Shown: piece after piece, positions 7,234-18,816 of the stretch | Layout of the letters: every line of letters starts with the position of its first letter | How positions within the stretch are numbered: position 1 is the first letter of the stretch | Source: Thermomonospora echinospora | Lineage (GTDB): Bacteria > Actinomycetota > Actinomycetes > Streptosporangiales > Streptosporangiaceae | DNA: 64,000 bases | Direction of reading: 5' to 3' | Assembly (NCBI RefSeq): GCF_900108175.1 | Contig: NZ_FNVO01000010.1 | Span: 1 to 64,000 of the forward strand | Program-made: the position numbers and the translations under genes | The notes under the pieces: model-generated | Told to the model about the DNA's origin: nothing | The model's database searches: none | Seen by the model: only the letters and a program-made list of their open reading frames with translations

Positions 7234-8067
7234 TCAGCGGTCGTCGAGTGCCTCCTGGACGCGGAGGTGTTCCTGGGTGAGCCAGGTGGTGGGGATGCAG
7301 CCTGCCAGGTCTGTCCACTCGTGCAGTAGGTGGGGATGGTCGTGGTAGCCCGCGGCGGAGGCCAGGTCGGTCATCGTTCGCCACTGGCCGGTGCGCAGCA
7401 GGGTGAGCGAGCGCTCGAAGCGAAGCACACGGCGTAGTTGGCGGGGTGGGAGTCCTACCTCCTGGTGGAAACGCTTGGTGAGGTGGCGGCGACTCCAGCC
7501 GACCTCGTTGGCCAGCGTCTCCATTGGGGGCGGGGTGCCGGTGCCGGTGAGGCGGCGCCACGCGTGACGGACCTCGGGGGGTACCTCGGTCGTTGTGCGG
7601 CCGATCTGGCGAGCCAGCACCTCATCGAGGATGGCGAACCGGGCAGTCCAGGTATCGGCGGTGGAGAGGCGGTCGACCAGCTCGACGCCGACCCGGCCGA
7701 GGAGGGTGGACAGGTCGACGACAGTGCCGGCGAGTTCGCCGGCCGGCAGGCCGAACAACGCGCGGGCCGCGAGTGGGCCGGTCTCCACCGCGATGCCGTA
7801 TTCGACGGGGTTGCGTGCGATCAGTGCGGCGCGGGTGTGAAGGCCGCAGACGAGGGCTTGCAGTGACACCGGGGCTTGGGTCGGGTCCGGCGGTGCGGCG
7901 GTGCGCACCGGGGCTTCGAGACTGACGATGAACGTCAGGTCACGGGTGGGCAGGCCCCGATGTATCCCGGGCGGAATCCCCGTCTGCCGGTAACCGACGT
8001 AGCGACGAACCACCGACGCCAGTGGTGCGCTGGGGGTCGCGGTGACGACCTTCATGCTCGATGGCAT
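7234..8067 (-). CDS. AraC-family transcriptional regulator
   Basis: A 277-residue regulator with an N-terminal ligand domain of the DUF6597 type (RRYVGYRQTGIPPGIHRGLP and a glycine-rich middle) and a C-terminal AraC double helix-turn-helix (about residues 170-260: VGWSRRHLTKRFHQEVGLPP and SAAGYHDHPHLLHEWTDLAG). It diverges from the VOC-family gene at 8177. In actinomycetes this regulator type is often next to a glyoxalase/bleomycin-resistance-like gene, so control of that neighbour is likely but inferred. The start could be the fifth codon (ATG at 8055). Confidence 0.85.
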   Translation of the reverse strand: MPSSMKVVTATPSAPLASVVRRYVGYRQTGIPPGIHRGLPTRDLTFIVSLEAPVRTAAPPDPTQAPVSLQALVCGLHTRAALIARNPVEYGIAVETGPLAARALFGLPAGELAGTVVDLSTLLGRVGVELVDRLSTADTWTARFAILDEVLARQIGRTTTEVPPEVRHAWRRLTGTGTPPPMETLANEVGWSRRHLTKRFHQEVGLPPRQLRRVLRFERSLTLLRTGQWRTMTDLASAAGYHDHPHLLHEWTDLAGCIPTTWLTQEHLRVQEALDDR

Positions 8068-8176
8068 CCCACTAGGCTACGAGCATTACGTTCGCGTCCT
8101 TGGGTACAAGACGCTGCCCTGGAACGTCTGAGACTGTGTCACCTCTTCGAACCGACGACCCGAGGGGAGACGGGCG

Positions 8177-8572
8177 ATGGGTGACGCGTTGCGGGTGAAA
8201 GCCGCCGTTCCGTACGTGTACTGCGCCGATGCCGGCTGTATCGCCGACTGGTGCGTGCGCGTGCTCGGGTTCGAGGAACGAGGTCGTTGGTCCGACGGCG
8301 ACGTGGTCCGCAATGTCGAGCTCACCGCAGGCGATGCCGAGGTGTGGCTCGACGGACCCGTTGTCGATTGGCAGTCCCGTTATGACGGCCTGAGTTCTTG
8401 GGTCGGCTTCTGGGTGGATGATGTCGACGCCGTGTACCACGCCATCCAGGAGGCGGCGCCTGACGTCGAGGTGGCCGCACCGGTCGAGCGGGACTTCGGC
8501 ATCCGCATGATCACAGTCATCGACCCCGAAGGCCACAAGTGGAGCTTCATGCGCCGAATCCCGAACGTCTGA
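8177..8572 (+). CDS. VOC (glyoxalase/bleomycin-resistance-like) protein
   Basis: A 131-residue VOC-fold protein with a GAGGGGAG ribosome site before its ATG. It has the two beta-alpha-beta-beta-beta halves: AVPYVYCADAGCIADWCVRV with LGFEERGRW at the N-terminus, and FWVDDVDAVYHAIQEA with a C-terminal MITVIDPEGHKWSFMRRI. VOC proteins include isomerases, dioxygenases and drug-binding proteins; this one is too generic for a substrate. It is divergent from the AraC regulator at 7234-8067, with about 110 bases between the starts. Confidence 0.8.
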   Translation: MGDALRVKAAVPYVYCADAGCIADWCVRVLGFEERGRWSDGDVVRNVELTAGDAEVWLDGPVVDWQSRYDGLSSWVGFWVDDVDAVYHAIQEAAPDVEVAAPVERDFGIRMITVIDPEGHKWSFMRRIPNV

Positions 8573-8660
8573 TCGACGCATCGGGACAGGGCACCGCGGC
8601 TTCGGCCGGCTCTTGAGGCGTTTCATGACGGGTGGGTCCTGCTCGCTGGACTTGCTGGGG

Positions 8661-8692
8661 GCTAACCGTTATACCTAGGGCTAACGGTTAGC
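8661..8692. promoter_or_regulatory. Inverted repeat, probable PadR operator
   Basis: GCTAACCGTT at 8661-8670 is the exact reverse complement of AACGGTTAGC at 8683-8692, with 12 bases between. It lies directly before the ribosome site (AGGAGGG, 8694-8700) of the PadR gene. Position and symmetry fit autoregulation of the PadR-ABC-permease operon. Confidence 0.65.
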
Positions 8693-8702
8693 TAGGAGGG
8701 TC

Positions 8703-9230
8703 ATGCAGCAGGAAGTGGTGCTGGCGATGCTGGCCAAGGAGCCCTCGTACGGCTACCAGCTGCGCGCGCGGCTGCGTGAGGCGCTCGGTCCTCTCGGTGA
8801 GGGGATGAACGCCGGGCACGTCTACGTCACGCTGACCCGGCTGGAGAAGGCCGGCCTGTTGGCGGTCGAGAGGTCTGCCGGAGGCGCCGACCGGTCGGAT
8901 CGCAAGGTGTACGTGCTCACCCCCAGTGGCCAGCAGCGGGTCGCCGAGTGGATCGCCGAGGTGAGCTGGCCACGGCCCGACCTCGCGGAGTTCCATCTCA
9001 AGCTGATCGCGGCCGCGGCGGCCGGGTTGGCCGACCCGCTCACCATCGTCGATGCCCAGCGCCGCGAGCTGCTGCGCCGGCTGCGGGACGCCCAGCGCGC
9101 CGCCATGGCCGAGCCGGACCGCTCGGACGCGGCGCTGTTGCTGGAGGGCGTCGTGCTCCGGCTTCAGGCGGACCTGCGCTGGCTCGAAGCATGCGAGAAA
9201 AGCTGGACCCACCGAAGGAGTGGATCGTGA
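8703..9230 (+). CDS. PadR-family transcriptional regulator
   Basis: A 175-residue PadR protein: N-terminal winged helix with LAMLAKEPSYGYQLRARL and HVYVTLTRLEKAGLL, a wing reading SDRKVYVLTPSGQQR, and a helical C-terminal dimerisation part. PadR proteins usually repress their own operon and an exporter until a ligand binds. The next gene, an ABC ATPase, starts at GTG 9227 and overlaps this stop by four bases (GTGA), so the two are translationally coupled. The perfect inverted repeat at 8661-8692 is the likely operator. Confidence 0.9.
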   Translation: MQQEVVLAMLAKEPSYGYQLRARLREALGPLGEGMNAGHVYVTLTRLEKAGLLAVERSAGGADRSDRKVYVLTPSGQQRVAEWIAEVSWPRPDLAEFHLKLIAAAAAGLADPLTIVDAQRRELLRRLRDAQRAAMAEPDRSDAALLLEGVVLRLQADLRWLEACEKSWTHRRSGS

Positions 9231-9973
9231 GCAACGCCGCCGACGTATCCGTGCTGCGCGCCCGCGGGTTGCGCAGGGAGTACGGCAAGGGGGAGGGATT
9301 GGTGCGCGCCGTCGACGGGGTCGATCTCGACATCGGTGCGGGAGAGACGGTGGCGGTGATGGGGCCCAGCGGCTGCGGGAAGTCCACGCTGCTGCACCTG
9401 CTCGGAGGGCTGGACCGGCCCTCGGGCGGCGAGGTGTGGCTGAACGGCCGCCGTATCGACGACCTCGGTGAGAAGGCCCTGGCCCGGATGCGACGCACCG
9501 ATGTCGGCTTCGTCTTCCAGTCCTTCCACCTGATGGAGGAGCTCACCGCCCTGGAGAACGTCGAACTGTCGGCGCTGCTGGCCGGCCGCTCACCGCGGGC
9601 GGCCAGACGGCGGGCCGGGGATCTGCTGGAGCAGGTCGGGCTCGCCGACCGGGCACGTTTCCTGCCCTCCGCGCTGTCCGGCGGCCAGCGGCAGCGGGTC
9701 GCGATCGCCAGGGCGTTGAGCAACGAACCACTGGTCGTGCTCGCCGACGAGCCGACCGGGAATCTGGACAGCGCCGCCGTCCTGGACGTCCTCCAGCTCT
9801 TCGAGAGATTGCACGAGTCCGGGCAGACGCTGGTCATCGTCACCCACGACGCGCGGATCGCGGCCACCGCGGACCGGATGATCTCGATGCGCGACGGCGC
9901 GTTCGTGGACGAGACCAGGTTGTCCGGTGGCACCACCGGGCAACTCGGCGCCTTCGTCGGGCTGGAGGACTGA
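9227..9973 (+). CDS. ABC transporter ATPase (LolD/MacB type)
   Basis: A 248-residue ATPase with Walker A GPSGCGKST, Q-loop FVFQSFHLM, signature LSGGQRQR, Walker [13 protein letters not shown] and a switch histidine in VTHDAR. The GTG at 9227 has a GAAGGAG ribosome site 7 bases before it; the frame stays open further left inside the PadR gene. It energises the FtsX-type permease encoded 2 bases downstream. Such systems drive lipoprotein release, peptide export or antibiotic resistance rather than import. Confidence 0.9.
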   Translation: MSNAADVSVLRARGLRREYGKGEGLVRAVDGVDLDIGAGETVAVMGPSGCGKSTLLHLLGGLDRPSGGEVWLNGRRIDDLGEKALARMRRTDVGFVFQSFHLMEELTALENVELSALLAGRSPRAARRRAGDLLEQVGLADRARFLPSALSGGQRQRVAIARALSNEPLVVLADEPTGNLDSAAVLDVLQLFERLHESGQTLVIVTHDARIAATADRMISMRDGAFVDETRLSGGTTGQLGAFVGLED

Positions 9974-9975
9974 GG

Positions 9976-11823
9976 GTGCTGGGCCGGATCCTGCTGGTGG
10001 GCCGCATCGCCGTGCGTGACCTGCGACGGCGCCGTATCGAGACTGCGCTTCTGCTGCTCGCCCTCACGGCGGCCACCACGACGTTGACGCTCGGGCTCGT
10101 TCTGCGCGACGCGGCCGGCGACCCGTACCAGAGCACCCGGGAGGCGACCGGCGGACCCGACGTGGTCGCCGGCGTCGACCGGCACGCCAAGCTCTCCGAC
10201 CTTGAGGAACTGGCCGGCGCTCCCGGCGTCATCGACCACGGCGGACCGTACCCGGTCACCCCGGCGAAACTTCAGGCCTCCGGTCGAACGTCAGATGTGC
10301 AGGCCGTGGGGCGCGACGCCACGCCCGCGTCGGTCGACCAGCCCAAGCTCATCCAGGGCGACTGGGTCAGCGATGGCGGCGTGGTGGTCGAGGCCGCCTT
10401 CGCCAAGGCGCTTGATGTGCGCGTGGGTGATCCGGTCACTCTGGACGGCCGGTCGTTCGAGGTCGTCGGCGTTGCGGTCACCGCCGCCATGCCGCCCTAT
10501 CCAGGGGGAACCTGCATTGTCGCCGTTGGCTGCGCGAGCGGTGCGACTCCCGAGGTGCTGGCCAAGCTTCCTCCGGGCCTGCTGCAGAATCCAGGTCTGG
10601 TCTGGCTCACCCAGGCGGACGTGCGCCGTCTCGCCCCGGATCCAGGCTCCCTGGCCTACGTGATGAACCTGAAGCTGGCCGACCCGGACGAGGCCCGGGC
10701 GTTCGTCGATGCCCACTCCTCGGAGGGCCTGGCGGCGCCACGTCTGGAGTCCTGGGAGAACATCCTCGAAGGGGTCACCGAGCTGGCCCGGGACGCCCGG
10801 ATCCTGCTGATGATCGGAGCCTGGCTGCTCGGTCTGCTCGCCGTGGCCAGTGTCTCGGTGCTGGTCGGCGGCCGGATGGCCGATCAGACCAAACGCGTCG
10901 GGCTCCTCAAGGCGGCCGGTGGCACACCGGGCCTGGTCGCTGCCGTGCTGCTCGCGGAGTACGTCCTCGTGGCCGTCGTCGCGGCCGCGGCCGGGTTGGC
11001 GGCCGGTTCGCTGATCGCTCCGTTGCTCACCGGGTTCGGTGCCGGTCTCATCGGCGGTACGGGCACGCCGTCGATGACCATGTCCACGGTCGGTTCGGTG
11101 ACCGCCGTGGCGGTCGGGGTCGCGGTGGTCGCGACGGTCGTTCCGGCATTGCGCGCCGCCCGCTCCAGCACCGTCGACGCGCTGGCCGGCTCGCCACGCC
11201 CGCCCCGCCGCACCGGTTGGCTGATCGTGATCTCGGCGCGGCTGCCCGTCCCGCTGCTGCTCGCCTTGCGGGTCGTCGCCCGCCGGCCGCGACGGGTCGT
11301 GCTGGGGGTGGTCAGTATCGCGATCACGGTCAGCGGGATCTACGTCGCACTGGTGCTCAACGCCTTCCTCACCGCCCAACCGCTCGCCGCGGGAGTGGAC
11401 GACGCCCAAGCCGAGCTGCTGCGTCAGGCGCTCCTTGCCGTGATGGTCATATTGTTCTCGCTGGCGGCGGTCAACGCCATCTTCATCACCTGGGCGACGG
11501 CACTCGACAACCGGCATTCCTCCGCGCTGGCACGTGCCCTCGGCGCAACCCCTGGTGAGGTGAGTGCGGCACTGGCGGCAGCGCAGGTGCTTCCCGCGCT
11601 CGCCGGCGCCATCGTGGGTGCCTTCCCGGGGGGTTTCGTACTGTTCCACGCCATCAACGCGATCACCGGCGGCGACAGCGACAGGGCCACGCTTCCGCCA
11701 CTGTGGCAGTTGCTCGCCCTGGTACTGGCAACCGTGCTCGTGGTGGCGGCGCTCACCGCAGTCCCTGCCTACCTCGGCGGCCACCGCCCCGTGACCGAGA
11801 CGCTCCGCGCCGAACTCGCTTGA
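9976..11823 (+). CDS. FtsX/MacB-type ABC permease
   Basis: A 615-residue permease starting at GTG. It has an N-terminal helix (LLLLALTAATTTLTLGLVL), a large extracytoplasmic domain to about residue 270, then three helices, and a second set of helices in the C-terminal half, giving two FtsX-like domains. The extracellular part has two cysteines in PGGTCIVAVGC. It works with the ATPase just upstream; the three genes PadR-ATPase-permease make one operon. The substrate is unknown. Downstream, 11824-12001 has no feature. Confidence 0.85.
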   Translation: MLGRILLVGRIAVRDLRRRRIETALLLLALTAATTTLTLGLVLRDAAGDPYQSTREATGGPDVVAGVDRHAKLSDLEELAGAPGVIDHGGPYPVTPAKLQASGRTSDVQAVGRDATPASVDQPKLIQGDWVSDGGVVVEAAFAKALDVRVGDPVTLDGRSFEVVGVAVTAAMPPYPGGTCIVAVGCASGATPEVLAKLPPGLLQNPGLVWLTQADVRRLAPDPGSLAYVMNLKLADPDEARAFVDAHSSEGLAAPRLESWENILEGVTELARDARILLMIGAWLLGLLAVASVSVLVGGRMADQTKRVGLLKAAGGTPGLVAAVLLAEYVLVAVVAAAAGLAAGSLIAPLLTGFGAGLIGGTGTPSMTMSTVGSVTAVAVGVAVVATVVPALRAARSSTVDALAGSPRPPRRTGWLIVISARLPVPLLLALRVVARRPRRVVLGVVSIAITVSGIYVALVLNAFLTAQPLAAGVDDAQAELLRQALLAVMVILFSLAAVNAIFITWATALDNRHSSALARALGATPGEVSAALAAAQVLPALAGAIVGAFPGGFVLFHAINAITGGDSDRATLPPLWQLLALVLATVLVVAALTAVPAYLGGHRPVTETLRAELA

Positions 11824-12001
11824 TGCCCTGGCTGACCTGCGCAGCGGTACCGGGCCGGCCATCACGGTCACTCCTTACCGGTGGCGGATTCGGTGATGTG
11901 GGAGATCACGTGGCCGGTCGCGCCGTGGCGCCTCTGCCCACCGGCCGCCGTCGCTGTTCCCGCCGTGGTGGAGCGGTGGATCAGTGGGCACGCTGTCGCG
12001 G

Positions 12002-13012
12002 TCAGGATTTTCTGGTGGTGGCCGGACTGCTCGCGTCGCGGACGATGTCGCGGTAGACGGTGAAGGCCTGTTTGGGACGGTAGGTGTCGGTGACGAGGCC
12101 CAGGGTCCCGGTGGGCTGGGGGGAGTCGCTGGCTGCGTCCCGGAGGCTGAACAGTTCGTAGTGGGCGATGTTCAGGGGTTCTTCGCAGGCGAGGATCGTG
12201 TTCAGCATGTCGGACAGGGAGTCGCACTGTGTCTGCTCGGTGCGCGGTGCTCCGCTCGGGGTGCCGTTCTCCGCGATGTGGATCGGGGTGCTGGGCGGGA
12301 TGTGGGCGCGGGGCAGCGAGTGCTCTCTCAGGTGGTGCAGGGCGTGGGCGGTGAGGGACGCGACGTCTCCTGGTGTGCCGCGTGGGGCGACCGGAGAGAA
12401 GGCGTCGGGGTACAGGCCCAGGCCGACGTAGTCGACGTGGTCGGCGAAGTCCTGCTGCGGCACGGTGGACAGGTACCGCCAGAACTCGTCGTCGCCGCCC
12501 AGCCATTCCGCCGGTTCGGCGACGGAGAAGCCGATCTGTACGTCATGGAGGCCTCGCCGGTCCAGGGCGGTGCGTGCGTGCGGTATGCCGAGGGTCAGGG
12601 CTTGGAGGACTCCGGGGGCGCTTCCGTCGATGAGTGGGATGGGGAAGTTGGGCTCAAGGGTCACTTGCAGGTACCGCGTCAGGTGGCCGTAGCGGTCGAT
12701 GACGGTGTCGAGGAACGACAGCCAGCCGGGAACGTCGGCGGCCTGGGGGATGTAGCTCACCACGAGGTCCAGCTCGCGGCCGTTCTCGACGTACCACCCG
12801 TCGGGCATCGTGAGGTGGGCGAGGTCGTGGTCGGCTCCGAGTGAGGTGATGACGTCCGGCGGTGTCTCCTCACCGAAGAAGTGCACATATTCGCGGATGA
12901 CGAAGGGGCGGCCGCCCGCGAGGTCGTCGATGAGATCACCGATCGCGGCGCGGTCGGGCGGGTGTGAGCAGACGGTGCCCGCACGCCCGCCCGGGTAGAT
13001 GCCGAACTTCAT
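12002..13012 (-). CDS. Glycoside-hydrolase-like TIM-barrel protein
   Basis: A 336-residue protein without a signal peptide. It looks like a (beta/alpha)8 barrel of the glycosidase superfamily: MKFGIYPGG at the start, LQVTLEPNFPIPL in the middle, DYVGLGLYPDAF, and HIAENGTPSG near the end, with glutamates in LEPN and AENG placed like acid/base and nucleophile. The family is not identified and activity is inferred. Its ATG overlaps the stop of the PadR gene by three bases, so the pair forms one coupled operon under the palindrome at 13599-13622. Confidence 0.55.
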   Translation of the reverse strand: MKFGIYPGGRAGTVCSHPPDRAAIGDLIDDLAGGRPFVIREYVHFFGEETPPDVITSLGADHDLAHLTMPDGWYVENGRELDLVVSYIPQAADVPGWLSFLDTVIDRYGHLTRYLQVTLEPNFPIPLIDGSAPGVLQALTLGIPHARTALDRRGLHDVQIGFSVAEPAEWLGGDDEFWRYLSTVPQQDFADHVDYVGLGLYPDAFSPVAPRGTPGDVASLTAHALHHLREHSLPRAHIPPSTPIHIAENGTPSGAPRTEQTQCDSLSDMLNTILACEEPLNIAHYELFSLRDAASDSPQPTGTLGLVTDTYRPKQAFTVYRDIVRDASSPATTRKS

Positions 13013-13596
13013 GTGCCGGTCCTCTCCGGCCCGCCGGGCTGCGTGTCCGGCCAGCCGATGTCGTGTGAGCGGATCCGCGAGGCCAGCGTTCTGATCCAGG
13101 TGGTCTCAGCGGCGACGATGGTGCGCCAGTAGGCGACTTCGAGCATGTGCGCCTCGGCCACGCCGTCGGGTCGTTCCCGCAGGGCCGCCCGTTCCCGGTC
13201 GAGCCGGTCGGCGCGGTCCTCCAGGATGGACACGGCATGGTCGGCCGGGAGGATGGCCGCGTAGGCGACGGCCATGACGAAGTCCACGGAGGCGACCCGT
13301 CCGTCACGCAGTCCCGCCTCGATCTTCCGGCGGAAGTCCGCCACACCCGCGTCGGTCAACTCGTAGGTCGTGCGCGGCGGGCGGCCGCCCCTCTGCTCAG
13401 GCCGGCGGGAAGCCACCAGGCCGGCTCTCTCCAGCGCCTTCAGCAGGGACGTGACCGTGCTGCGCGTGACCGGCAGGTCCTCGTACCGCTCGCGCAGGCG
13501 GGAGGTGAGCTCGTAGGCATGGGACGGCTGCTCGACGAGGAGTCCGAGCAGCGGCAGCACCAGGCTGTTGCGTGAGGCGTCCAAGGGCACCGGCAC
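13009..13596 (-). CDS. PadR-family transcriptional regulator
   Basis: A 195-residue PadR protein: winged helix SLVLPLLGLLVEQPSHAYEL, TVTSLLKALERAGLV, a wing RPPRTTYELTDAG, and a helical C-terminal domain (about 100-180). The start is a GTG at 13596 that lies only two bases after a perfect 24-bp palindrome, with no room for a ribosome site. A leaderless transcript is therefore likely, with TATAGG at the end of the palindrome as a possible -10 element. It would repress itself and the glycosidase-like gene behind it. Confidence 0.85.
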   Translation of the reverse strand: MPVPLDASRNSLVLPLLGLLVEQPSHAYELTSRLRERYEDLPVTRSTVTSLLKALERAGLVASRRPEQRGGRPPRTTYELTDAGVADFRRKIEAGLRDGRVASVDFVMAVAYAAILPADHAVSILEDRADRLDRERAALRERPDGVAEAHMLEVAYWRTIVAAETTWIRTLASRIRSHDIGWPDTQPGGPERTGT

Positions 13597-13598
13597 AA

Positions 13599-13622
13599 CC
13601 TATAGACGTATACGTCTATAGG
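13599..13622. promoter_or_regulatory. Perfect 24-bp palindrome, PadR operator
   Basis: CCTATAGACGTA and its complement form an uninterrupted 24-bp palindrome centred between 13610 and 13611, ending two bases before the GTG of the PadR gene on the minus strand. It would cover the -10 region of a leaderless promoter, so a bound dimer would block transcription. Confidence 0.8.
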
Positions 13623-13863
13623 CAAGCCGGAGCGGCGCCTGTGCCGGGAAACGGCGGGCCTCGCGCCGGCGCCGACTGCGCAACGCCGCTTCAGCCGATT
13701 CACCTGCGCGAACGCGTCACTCGGCAGATCGGCCCCACCGAAGGCCGGATACTCCCGAGGGCTCCGGGAGGTGGGTGGCGTGGCTTTCCGGGGAGCGGGA
13801 CGGTGGCGTGATCGCCGTTTGCGGGTGGGTATCGGGGTACGAGGCCACAGGAGGGATGCGCGA

Positions 13864-15138
<1,275 letters not shown>

Positions 15139-15270
15139 GGAACGGGCGACCTCCGTCGACGGCGACCCCGGACCAGGAGGCCGAGGCGCCCCGTGCCTGG
15201 CGGCGAACGGATCTAATAGGACATACTATTTACAGTTCGGATCCTGGCCGGAAAGGAGCCGTCCGGCACG

Positions 15271-15717
15271 ATGTGGCTGGTGGTGGCGGTCGCCCTGCTC
15301 CTGGTGGGATGGGGGGCGCTGGTCCGCCGGCGGGTCGGGCTCCGGGTGTGGCGCCCGCTGCTGCGGAGGGTGCCTGACAGCGCCCTGGCGGCGGGGTTGT
15401 TCGCCGTCGGGCTGCAACTGGCCGCCATGATCGCCTACGGTTGCGCCGTCGCCCTTGGCCTGTCACTCGGTGACGCGACCGGTATGAGCTGGCCGGCGCC
15501 CACGGTGATAGGGCTTGCCGGGCTGCTGCAGGCGCCCATCGTCATGATGGCGATGCCCGATCGGGGCGCCGGTCCCTACGCCGAGGTCCGAGCCATGTTG
15601 GAGGACGCGGGAGCCACCGGTGCCCAGGGGCGGGCGGCCGCGTGGGCGGGAGGTCCTGCGGCGTTCCTGGCCATGGGGCTCATCGTCGGCTCCCTGTTCG
15701 CCGCCTTCGATGTCTGA
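15271..15717 (+). CDS. Small integral membrane protein, unknown
   Basis: A 148-residue protein with an N-terminal helix (WLVVAVALLLVGWGALV), a second at about 49-68 (AAGLFAVGLQLAAMIAYGCA in part), a third at about 80-95 and a C-terminal helix (FLAMGLIVGSLFAAF). The loops are short; PDRGAGPYAEVRAMLEDAG forms the largest. A GGAAAGGAG ribosome site precedes the ATG. I recognise no family. The 130 bases upstream are unusually AT-rich for this genome around 15210-15235 (ATAGGACATACTAT), a likely promoter. Confidence 0.65.
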   Translation: MWLVVAVALLLVGWGALVRRRVGLRVWRPLLRRVPDSALAAGLFAVGLQLAAMIAYGCAVALGLSLGDATGMSWPAPTVIGLAGLLQAPIVMMAMPDRGAGPYAEVRAMLEDAGATGAQGRAAAWAGGPAAFLAMGLIVGSLFAAFDV

Positions 15718-15747
15718 CGGGCCGCGCGAGGACACCCCGGCGCCTGC

Positions 15748-16035
15748 TCACAGGCCCTTGGCGAGGATGACGACTCCGGTGGTGGCGGCGAGGCGGTCCT
15801 TGGAGATCTCCTGGTACTCGGGGGAGTTCGCCCATGTCTCGAAGGCGTCGCGGTCCCGGAAGGACAGCAGGATGACCTTGTCGTGGGGCCACTCGCCTTC
15901 GACGACCTCCGGCCGTTCGTCGGCGGCGAGCAGGCGGCCCTGATACGTGGTGAGGACGTCCATGAACCCCGCGACATAGGCGTCGTAACGCCTGCGATCG
16001 TGGATGGAGATCTGGGCCAGCGCGTAGACCGTCAT
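15748..16035 (-). CDS. DUF1330-family protein
   Basis: A 95-residue protein of the DUF1330 (dimeric alpha/beta barrel) family: VYALAQISIHDRRRYDAYV, LAADERPEVVEGEWPHDKVI and FRDRDAFETWANSPEYQEI are typical. The biochemical role of the family is not settled. I chose the ATG at 16035, after a GGTGGGGG ribosome site; an in-frame ATG at 16059 adds eight residues. It is convergent with the membrane-protein gene before it. Confidence 0.8.
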   Translation of the reverse strand: MTVYALAQISIHDRRRYDAYVAGFMDVLTTYQGRLLAADERPEVVEGEWPHDKVILLSFRDRDAFETWANSPEYQEISKDRLAATTGVVILAKGL

Positions 16036-16218
16036 GGCCCCCACCATACCGAACGCCATTCGGTGAGGTGATCCAGCTCACGGGCTTCGTAGCCCTACCC
16101 TTGACCAGGGGAAATACGGGCGTCCAAGGGCGGCGACACGTCGTGCCCAGGGACGGTGCCGTGGTCGCGGCCGGTGGGCCCTCCGCATGCCGCCGCCCTC
16201 GTCCGCGGTGGCGGGTGA

Positions 16219-17664
<1,446 letters not shown>

Positions 17665-17709
17665 GCCCGGCCGAGGATGATGCCCGTACGAGTGTGATCC
17701 AGATCCTGG

Positions 17710-17785
17710 GACCTGGATCGCTTTTCCCGATTTGGGTCACACGACGTACGGGTTCGGGGCCACGGCGTCTCCGCGGCGAGTGCCG
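17710..17785 (+). promoter_or_regulatory. Duplicated leader element, copy 1
   Basis: A 76-bp stretch that aligns without gaps to 20820-20895, 63 of 76 positions identical by hand count. Shared parts include ACCTGGATC, CTTTTCC, GGTCAC-CGACGT and CTCCGCGG-GAGTGCCG. Copy 1 precedes the lipoprotein gene at 17988 (about 200 bases away) and copy 2 precedes the small secreted-protein gene at 20928. Shared promoter or leader RNA is likely. Confidence 0.65.
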
Positions 17786-17987
17786 TCCGGTCCGGGCCGC
17801 CGCGCTGCTTGCCGGCACGGCCACACCCGGCTCCTCCGCTGCCGGATCGCCTCGTCGTCGCGCTCGACCGCCCGCCAGGCGCTGTGCCACTTCTCCACCT
17901 GCCGCACCCCCGACGGCGATGACAACGGTTCGGCGGAATCGGCCGTCCTACTGGCGATCATCGGAAATGGGCGAATCGAGGTCTGTC

Positions 17988-18761
17988 ATGGGTGTGCGCA
18001 AACCCGCCGTGCTGGTCATGCTCCTGCTGGGCGGGCTGCTGACCGCCGGCTGCGATGACGACGGCGCGGCGGCCGGGGAGCCGGGCGCGGCGTCCACGTC
18101 GGCGCAGCCCACCGCCGCCGTCAACGGCGTCGAACGGCTGACGGCCCAGGAGATCCTCGACCGGGCCGGGCAGGCGAGCCTGGCGGCCGGGTCCGTGCGG
18201 ATGCGCGGCGGGTTCGGCAAGGGCGGCCTTCAGTTCCGGATGGACGTCCGTTCCTCGGCACCCGACCGGGCGATGGGAGAGGTGACCTTCGGCGACAACA
18301 GCCTGCACCTCGTCCGGATCGGCCGGACCGTCTACATGAAGGCCGATGACGCGTTCTGGCGGGAGCTCGGCGGGCGGGCGGTCGTGGACATGATGTCCGG
18401 CAAATATCTCAAGGCCACCATCGACGACACGAACCTGAGGAAACTGAAGGCCTTCACCGACCACAGGGAGTTGCTCGGTGATGCGCTGCGGTCGACGGGC
18501 GCCCTGACCAAGGGCACGACGGCCATGGTCGGCTGGAACTCCGTCATCACGCTGAAAGGCGGCGACATCGGCAACATCTATGTGTCGACTGTGGGCCAAC
18601 CGTATGTGCTGCAGCTTGAGGGCACGGAGAAGGAGCGGCTGGATTTCAGCGACTACGGCGTCCCGGTCAGCATCACTCCGCCGCCGCCCAACACGGTCAT
18701 CGACGCGGACGTGTTCAAGAAGCTGGGCGGCGACATCGACCGGTTCCCCGTCGAGATCTGA
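17988..18761 (+). CDS. LppX/LprAFG-like lipoprotein
   Basis: A 257-residue lipoprotein: basic start MGVRKP, hydrophobic core, lipobox LTAGC with Cys22, then an Ala/Gly/Ser linker. The mature part begins with LTAQEILDRAGQASLAAGSV and has the YMKADDAFW and LQLEGTEKERLDFSDYGVPV patterns of the LppX/LprG fold, which binds lipid in the cell envelope. An in-frame ATG at 17970 is possible. It lies beyond the ECF sigma/CU044_5270 pair and shares a leader element with the small gene on the other side of that pair. Confidence 0.8.
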   Translation: MGVRKPAVLVMLLLGGLLTAGCDDDGAAAGEPGAASTSAQPTAAVNGVERLTAQEILDRAGQASLAAGSVRMRGGFGKGGLQFRMDVRSSAPDRAMGEVTFGDNSLHLVRIGRTVYMKADDAFWRELGGRAVVDMMSGKYLKATIDDTNLRKLKAFTDHRELLGDALRSTGALTKGTTAMVGWNSVITLKGGDIGNIYVSTVGQPYVLQLEGTEKERLDFSDYGVPVSITPPPPNTVIDADVFKKLGGDIDRFPVEI

Positions 18762-18816
18762 ACGCGTCGGTGGGCAACAGGTCATGAATGGCGATGCCGA
18801 CTCGGGGCGCCGGGGG

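Noticed and set aside
13771-13863. Longer N-terminus for the EndoQ-like protein
   Set aside because: The GTG at 13864 has a strong ribosome site and starts right at the PHP motif; the extension is basic and unlike the family.
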